This document shows, in pieces, positions 59,527-64,000 of a stretch of DNA of 64,000 nt (positions are counted from its first letter, which is position 1; every line of letters begins with the position of its first letter). Source of the DNA: Cymbomonas tetramitiformis (Eukaryota > Chlorophyta > Pyramimonadophyceae > Pyramimonadales > Pyramimonadaceae); NCBI GenBank assembly GCA_001247695.2, contig LGRX02029187.1, forward strand, positions 1-64,000, given 5' to 3'. A program made the translations under genes and the position numbers. The notes under the pieces were generated by a model that worked only from the letters and a program-made list of their open reading frames with translations, ran no database searches and had not been told where the DNA came from.

Positions 59527-59577
59527 TGTCCCAAAGTGAAATATCTTATATAGAAATATAAGTTTCAGTTTGGGACA
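59527..59577. promoter_or_regulatory. TGTCCCA cassette 17
   Basis: TGTCCCAAAGTGAAATAT, CTTATATAGAA, ending CAGTTTGGGACA. It is the last copy in the window; none follows before the capsid genes. Confidence 0.78.
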
Positions 59578-59610
59578 CCCAATTTTTCTGAGTTATAATA
59601 TTAATATCAA

Positions 59611-59826
59611 ATGAATCGTGAAGAACTGATACGTACAGCCAAACTACAATATCAGGATTTGCAACAAACATATATAGAACTCATTGTAGATGATTATCTT
59701 AAACGACCGCAATTCTATGATGATTTATATAGCGGAAACCTTGAAGAACCAACGCCTTTAGAGCGAGATTCTGATATCTCAATAAAAGATAATAGTTATA
59801 TTAATATAGAAAATGAGTGTGATTAG
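59611..59826 (+). CDS. Small acidic protein overlapping the penton gene
   Basis: 71 residues, MNREELIRTAKLQYQDLQQ at the start, helical, acidic tail (ISIKDNSYINIENECD). It starts 33 bp after a cassette and overlaps the next gene's start by 14 bp, so the two are translationally or transcriptionally linked. No family recognised; possibly a minor capsid or regulatory protein. Confidence 0.6.
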   Translation: MNREELIRTAKLQYQDLQQTYIELIVDDYLKRPQFYDDLYSGNLEEPTPLERDSDISIKDNSYINIENECD

Positions 59827-60823
59827 TACGCGCACATTGTTCCTTTCGAGCGAGGATAACAGTAACGGCGACGCTCGGGTGCTACAAATGAACATCCCGA
59901 CTCAATTAACAAGTTATAGGACGCAATCCAAATTAAGGTTAGTGTTGAACACTTTCAGTTGTGCCAAAACTTGGTATTCCATTAATGCGACCAACGGCAT
60001 ATTTTATATTGGTGACATCGCTGATGATAAATTGTATGAAGTAAAGATCGACTACGCCAATTACACACAATTGTCCCAATTGACCACTGATTTACAAAAT
60101 AAAATAAAGGATGGATTAATTGAGCTTTTCGCCTATGCTGGTACTGTGACGGTCACTTACAATGGAGGCCCTAGCGATGTAAATTATAAGAACAAATTCA
60201 AAATTACATTGGGTACAGCGGTTCCAAACGTTAAATTTGTCGCTTTCTCTGTCAGTGGAGATCTAATTGCTCTTCCTGGCAGCGCCTTAGACGCCGCTTT
60301 AAACGCTACAGTATCGACTGCAGGGAAGTATAACGATGTAGACCAAATTCTAGGTGGACGAGTGAATCGAACCACTGCAGGACTGAGAACCGTTTCAGAT
60401 CTCATAGACCTATTTGAAATCGCAACAGCTAATACCGTGTTTGAATCGGTATACCCGTGCAATCTTCAGACAAACGACGCAATCTACCTTAGAGTGACTT
60501 CTTTGCCAACACACAATATAGAATCGACCAATCTTTCGACGTTTACCAACACAAATGAGATGATAAGCAGTGACATCTTCGCAAAAATACTGCTGCCCAA
60601 TGACACCACGACAGACTTCATAAGGTACATAGACCCGAACGAGAATTTTGTGATTGAAATTCAAGGTTCGCAGTTCACATCTATAAGAGTAACACTTACG
60701 GACGCAAAAGCACGATTAATTTCTTTAGCAGCAGATACTCAAGCATCGGACGGTAGCGTGAATTATTCACTGAGCATCAAAGTGGAAGAATTGGCACCAG
60801 TGGGTCTCTCCGATATTTTATAA
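59813..60823 (+). CDS. Probable minor capsid (penton) protein
   Basis: 336 residues, mostly beta-strand in pattern. N-terminal TRTLFLSSEDNSNGDARVLQMNIPTQL and LRLVLNTFSCAKTWYSIN resemble the beginning of Polinton/virophage minor capsid proteins. C-terminal FVIEIQGSQFTSIRVTLTD ... YSLSIKVEEL matches the way these end. It lies directly before the major capsid gene, its usual place. The single jelly-roll penton would close the five-fold vertices. The assignment rests on position and fold pattern more than on a signature motif. Confidence 0.7.
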   Translation: MSVISTRTLFLSSEDNSNGDARVLQMNIPTQLTSYRTQSKLRLVLNTFSCAKTWYSINATNGIFYIGDIADDKLYEVKIDYANYTQLSQLTTDLQNKIKDGLIELFAYAGTVTVTYNGGPSDVNYKNKFKITLGTAVPNVKFVAFSVSGDLIALPGSALDAALNATVSTAGKYNDVDQILGGRVNRTTAGLRTVSDLIDLFEIATANTVFESVYPCNLQTNDAIYLRVTSLPTHNIESTNLSTFTNTNEMISSDIFAKILLPNDTTTDFIRYIDPNENFVIEIQGSQFTSIRVTLTDAKARLISLAADTQASDGSVNYSLSIKVEELAPVGLSDIL

Positions 60824-60841
60824 TATATATATTATACAAAA

Positions 60842-62188
60842 ATGAGCTTACCAATGAGTTTGGCATACGGTCTGTCTAAAATGTCGTCGTACAGTACCAA
60901 CTACTTTCGTCTCGAAACCACTAACTTGACTAGGGCCTCCAGGTATTCAACCATAACTTTAAATCTCCCTGTAAATTCGATAGTAAATATGAAGAGCCTT
61001 AGTATGCATTGCAAGGGTTCTTGTACGACACCGATAGCGTTTACCAATGCCGGCAGTGCAGCAGACAACTTGTTTCTGACATTGCCAAATGGTTTAGAGA
61101 AACTTATTATGAGAATGGAGGTGTACTGCGGTGGTATACAGGTGTCGAGTGGTGTGCAAAGTCTGAGTACAATAGCAACAGTATTAGATAATTTGAGAAC
61201 CACCCTTAACAAAGACGTGACGTATCAACGGGTTTTAAAGAACCAAGAGATTACTACCACCCAAGCAACATTGGGAACTTTTTATAGCACGCCTCGTCCG
61301 TATATTCTCAATAATTGGCTTTCGTTCATAGGGGAAGCAGAGCCGTCATACATAGATACAAGTCTTCTTGCGCCAATTCAGCTCAGACTGTACCTCCACG
61401 GGCCCGAAGTTCTTGGCAGTGTTCAGGAAAGCAAAGGACTCGGTGTTGCAATCGATACAAACGCAGCTCAGCAACAAATAGCACAAGGAGATTTTTTACT
61501 GGATGAACTATACTTTACAATTGAAACGATTACTTTCAGTTCCGGTGTGTATGACTCTGCCATTGAAAGCAAATTGCGAGACGGCTTCCTAGAAATACCC
61601 TTCAAGAACTACTTCTCGTTTTTTGAAGGTCACACGCAGATGGATAAGTCCACGCGGTTCTCTTTGAGTGCACAGTCGATCGATAACATATATGCAGTTC
61701 GACGTCCTGGCAATTATAGGGATAAACCACTGGGATTGGTGAAATTAAGTAATAACATTGGGTCGGCGTATGTACCGTCATACTTTCAGTTTTCTGCTGG
61801 TGGTCTTGATGCCTGGCAATATAATATAAACAATTTATACGTACCGAACTACCGTGCGTCACCTTTGGGTGCATTCAATCTTGTAACTATAGGCAAAGCG
61901 GACAATTATGGAACGGTTTGTGGATGCAAAGTAAATAGTCTGGAAGATTGGTACGACAATCAATGGTGTGCTATGATACGCCTCAACCTCCCAAGTGAGA
62001 TGGGCGTCCGTTCATTGACAGGTTTGGATTCACGGGGCTTAAACAGTTCGATGTACTTTCAAACGACAGCAGGTACTGACCCACTGCAAAAAGTAGACCT
62101 AAAAACATCAAACGAAGTAATGATTATTTGTGAGTGCACGTCGGTTTTGAGAATTGGGCAAAATCGGGTTATTGAAGTTGTAGTATAA
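60842..62188 (+). CDS. Major capsid protein, double jelly-roll
   Basis: 448 residues. Strand-rich N-terminus (STITLNLPVNSIVNMKSLSMHC), an insertion with FLTLPNGLEKLIMRMEVYCGG, and two beta-barrel halves. The ending MIICECTSVLRIGQNRVIEVV is a phrase typical of Polinton and Polinton-like-virus capsid proteins (TSVLRIG). Length is slightly short for the family but plausible. Upstream is only an AT-rich spacer (TATAATATATATATTATAC), not a cassette, so capsid genes may use another, perhaps late, promoter type. Confidence 0.85.
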   Translation: MSLPMSLAYGLSKMSSYSTNYFRLETTNLTRASRYSTITLNLPVNSIVNMKSLSMHCKGSCTTPIAFTNAGSAADNLFLTLPNGLEKLIMRMEVYCGGIQVSSGVQSLSTIATVLDNLRTTLNKDVTYQRVLKNQEITTTQATLGTFYSTPRPYILNNWLSFIGEAEPSYIDTSLLAPIQLRLYLHGPEVLGSVQESKGLGVAIDTNAAQQQIAQGDFLLDELYFTIETITFSSGVYDSAIESKLRDGFLEIPFKNYFSFFEGHTQMDKSTRFSLSAQSIDNIYAVRRPGNYRDKPLGLVKLSNNIGSAYVPSYFQFSAGGLDAWQYNINNLYVPNYRASPLGAFNLVTIGKADNYGTVCGCKVNSLEDWYDNQWCAMIRLNLPSEMGVRSLTGLDSRGLNSSMYFQTTAGTDPLQKVDLKTSNEVMIICECTSVLRIGQNRVIEVVV

Positions 62189-62212
62189 TTTCATACTTAA
62201 TATTATATAACG

Positions 62213-62530
62213 ATGGCTCAACAACCAGGACTGTTAGGTTACGATATGATGAAGTACGTTGGACCCGACGCGGACAAACAAATTAAAACTCCGACGATGT
62301 TTCAGATGTCGGGCTATAGACCTGTTTTGATGCAGCAAATTCCTTGCAAAACTATTAATGATATCACATTTCCTCCTGCAAGAATAAGTAATGTGAATCC
62401 TCTCGCAGGGTACAAGTCTTATACCTTAGGGCACGGTGATAATATTTCTAAGGAAACGGCGATGTTTTCGTTCCCAGAACATCCACTTAATAGCAGGTTG
62501 CTAAAACCGGCACCGATGTTTTTTTCGTAA
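62213..62530 (+). CDS. Unknown small protein after the capsid gene
   Basis: 105 residues, MAQQPGLLGYDMMKYVGPD at the start; Pro/Tyr/Phe-rich, hydrophobic end (LLKPAPMFFS). It begins 24 bp after the capsid stop with a TATTATATAACG leader. Its place among structural genes suggests a virion component. No family recognised. Confidence 0.6.
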   Translation: MAQQPGLLGYDMMKYVGPDADKQIKTPTMFQMSGYRPVLMQQIPCKTINDITFPPARISNVNPLAGYKSYTLGHGDNISKETAMFSFPEHPLNSRLLKPAPMFFS

Positions 62531-62543
62531 TATAATGTATACG

Positions 62544-62990
62544 ATGTCTTCATTTGGTAGCACAGTGGTTGCCAAAGAGTTCACGTACACGAACACGACA
62601 TTTCAAACACGATTAAGAGATGGAAAACTGATACAACTAACAAAGGATGACGCACAAAATCAGATTATCTTAGGTGCTGGTGTCACAAATGTTCGGTTGC
62701 CGGAATGTGTACCTACTATCAAGGGTAAAATGTTTACAATTTATAACGGGACGGCTGCTACCGGTCAAGGGGTTACTGTTCAGAAGTTTGCGGGTGACAG
62801 AATAAATGGTTATTCAGACGTTGCCAACGGCGATATTACTTTGGAAAATGATGCAACCAATGGAAATAGTATTACAAGCGTCACTCTAATTGCATCAGGC
62901 GAAAGGACTTATCAATCAGGTTCATCTACCATTGTTGACATTCCAGGAAATTGGTATGTGATTTCAACATCTTATCGGAATACGGCATAA
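62544..62990 (+). CDS. Fibre-associated beta-rich protein
   Basis: 148 residues. The frame has an ATG at 62535, but the second one at 62544 gives MSSFGSTVVAKEFT, which lines up with MSAFGSNLIVKEIN of the next gene, so it is preferred. The rest is strand-rich and Gly/Asn/Thr-rich (FTIYNGTAATGQGVTVQKFAGD, cut here) as in phage and viral appendage proteins. Paralogous N-termini suggest that both attach to the same site on the particle. Confidence 0.65.
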   Translation: MSSFGSTVVAKEFTYTNTTFQTRLRDGKLIQLTKDDAQNQIILGAGVTNVRLPECVPTIKGKMFTIYNGTAATGQGVTVQKFAGDRINGYSDVANGDITLENDATNGNSITSVTLIASGERTYQSGSSTIVDIPGNWYVISTSYRNTA

Positions 62991-63012
62991 AATATAAAAA
63001 GTATAATATATA

Positions 63013-64000
63013 ATGTCAGCTTTCGGTTCAAATTTAATAGTGAAAGAAATTAACGGCAAAGACTACGTAGCAGCCCCAGGTCCGGCCGATACCTTAACGT
63101 GCAATACAGTCGTTTGTCAAACTATAGGCAGTGTCGAGAATCCTTTAGAGACTATGCATATTGGTTCAGATATTAGATATCAGAACGATATCAAATTCAT
63201 AGATACTCAAGACCCATTAAATGAACGAGAACAAATGTCCTTGTTGACAGATGGGTCGTTGAAGGTGCACACTTCAATCAAATTCAACGACTTCGTTTTA
63301 AACAACCCAGTTTCAAAATCACGGTTTTCAGCAGGCCTCGACGACCTCGATACTTCTTTCGAGATTAAAAGCTTGGATCCTGTGGAACAAACACGAGTTA
63401 AGATAGGCGAAACAGGCATCAACGAGGTAACCTGCTTGCAGACAACAGTCAATATAGAGCCTCTCGGCAGTGGGGTATTGATAAACGACGGCCCACTCGT
63501 ATTGAATACGGGCGACATCACGTTGACCTCTGGAAAATACCTCGGGGACGGTTCTTTGCTCCAAAACCTGCCGTCCGGGGCAAATCAAAATCTACAATCG
63601 GTCACTGATCAAGGTGCAACGACGACAAATAGTATTAGTGCTTTAGAGTTCATCGGCAGTGGTGCACAATTAACAAATCTCCCTGTCCAACCTGATACAT
63701 CTACACTTCAAGATGTAACGACCCGAGGATCTACAACCAATGCAAATGACGTGTCTTTCACAGGTTTAGGTACAATGGTAGTCAATCAAGAAAAACTGAG
63801 TGGCAATAATCTTAGAATTGAATCAGGTTCTGGTGGTTTTGGAAAAGTGTCTATCGGAGAACAAACTCAAGGGTTTACCAATGCCGACCACATTGGAGAT
63901 CGTTCTATAGCAATCGGCCGCAATGCATTATCTATTAACAATACAACAAGTAATGATACGATTGCGATTGGTTCCGGTTCGTGTAATAGTAATTGCGGTG
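63013..64000 (+). CDS. Trimeric fibre / adhesin-like protein (partial, 329+ codons)
   Basis: Starts ATG TCA GCT at 63013 after TATAATATATA and is open to the window end. It has repeated short beta units with TLQDVTTRGSTT / NLQSVTDQGATT motifs (the ...LQxVTxxGxTT shaft repeat seen in many tail and fibre proteins) and LGDGSLLQNLP / IGSGAQLTNLP. Near the end, IGDRSIAIGRNALS and DTIAIGSGS resemble YadA-type left-handed beta-roll heads. It would bind the host surface or glycans. A fragment of a close relative is in the relic at 9981. Confidence 0.8.
   Translation, partial: MSAFGSNLIVKEINGKDYVAAPGPADTLTCNTVVCQTIGSVENPLETMHIGSDIRYQNDIKFIDTQDPLNEREQMSLLTDGSLKVHTSIKFNDFVLNNPVSKSRFSAGLDDLDTSFEIKSLDPVEQTRVKIGETGINEVTCLQTTVNIEPLGSGVLINDGPLVLNTGDITLTSGKYLGDGSLLQNLPSGANQNLQSVTDQGATTTNSISALEFIGSGAQLTNLPVQPDTSTLQDVTTRGSTTNANDVSFTGLGTMVVNQEKLSGNNLRIESGSGGFGKVSIGEQTQGFTNADHIGDRSIAIGRNALSINNTTSNDTIAIGSGSCNSNCG

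Larger units (their letters stand above)
41882..64000. mobile_element. Polinton/Maverick (virus-like) element, left part, continues past window
   Basis: The hallmark set is present: protein-primed PolB (52035), rve integrase (56125), packaging ATPase (49805), double-jelly-roll capsid (60842) and a probable penton (59813). Accessory genes include two DNA methyltransferases, a primase-helicase, a lectin, a lipase-like protein and a fibre. No Ulp1-like capsid protease of its own is seen in this part; it may lie to the right. Base composition is AT-rich and unlike the flanking elements. It is inserted in a gypsy element. Two frameshifts (helicase, lipase) suggest that the copy is young but not necessarily intact. 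Confidence 0.93.

Overview
The window is eukaryotic nuclear DNA made almost entirely of transposable elements nested in and next to one another. Reasons: spliceosomal GT-AG introns that restore reading frames, several retrotransposon classes, piggyBac and hAT-like DNA transposons, plant-type TTTAGGG motifs, and a long Polinton/Maverick (virus-like) element. No tRNA, rRNA, bacterial operon or CRISPR was seen. An alga or other protist fits best; the species cannot be named from this sequence.

Layout. 1-2012: GC-rich satellite with a ~480-bp unit. 2013-10125: relic of an old Polinton (two pieces of DNA polymerase B, a small minus-strand viral gene, the integrase N-terminus, a piece of fibre gene). 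Its polymerase is interrupted by 6.1 kb holding a 21-bp minisatellite and a large retrotransposon gag ORF that carries the same 21-bp period in its coding sequence. 10126-19630: a LINE-like retrotransposon with one stop-free ORF of about 3,060 codons (Ulp1/C48-like peptidase, APE-type endonuclease, reverse transcriptase). 19631-24495: mostly unassigned, with one convincing host-like gene (a class I SAM methyltransferase, minus strand). 24504-28998: an element with 12-bp terminal inverted repeats and a perfect 8-bp target duplication (hAT-like), into which a gag-only LTR retrotransposon with two identical 191-bp LTRs and a 5-bp duplication has inserted. 29006-37274: tandem repeats, two unknown intron-containing genes (one with an NPPF methyltransferase-like motif), a piggyBac transposase with a definable intron, and an acidic unknown ORF. 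38432-41767: the front of a Ty3/gypsy element (gag-like ORF, aspartic protease, start of RT), cut off by the next element.

41882-64000 (continuing past the window): a second, far better preserved Polinton. It encodes an N6-adenine-type DNA methyltransferase, a secreted EGF/C-type-lectin protein, a primase-helicase (one frameshift), a C5-cytosine methyltransferase, a packaging ATPase, protein-primed PolB, an rve integrase, a lipase-like protein (one frameshift), a probable penton, a double-jelly-roll major capsid protein, small structural candidates and a trimeric-fibre-like protein. Together these cover replication, integration, capsid assembly and packaging, so it is virus-like rather than a simple transposon.

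The most unusual signal is a 50-100-bp cassette, TGTCCCA...TATATAGAA...TGGGACA, present 17 times between genes of the young Polinton, with decayed relatives in it and in the relic. It supplies the stop codon of three genes, touches the start codon of another, and is absent upstream of the capsid genes. It looks like a dispersed regulatory unit (promoter, terminator or both), possibly itself mobile. I found no published description to cite for it.
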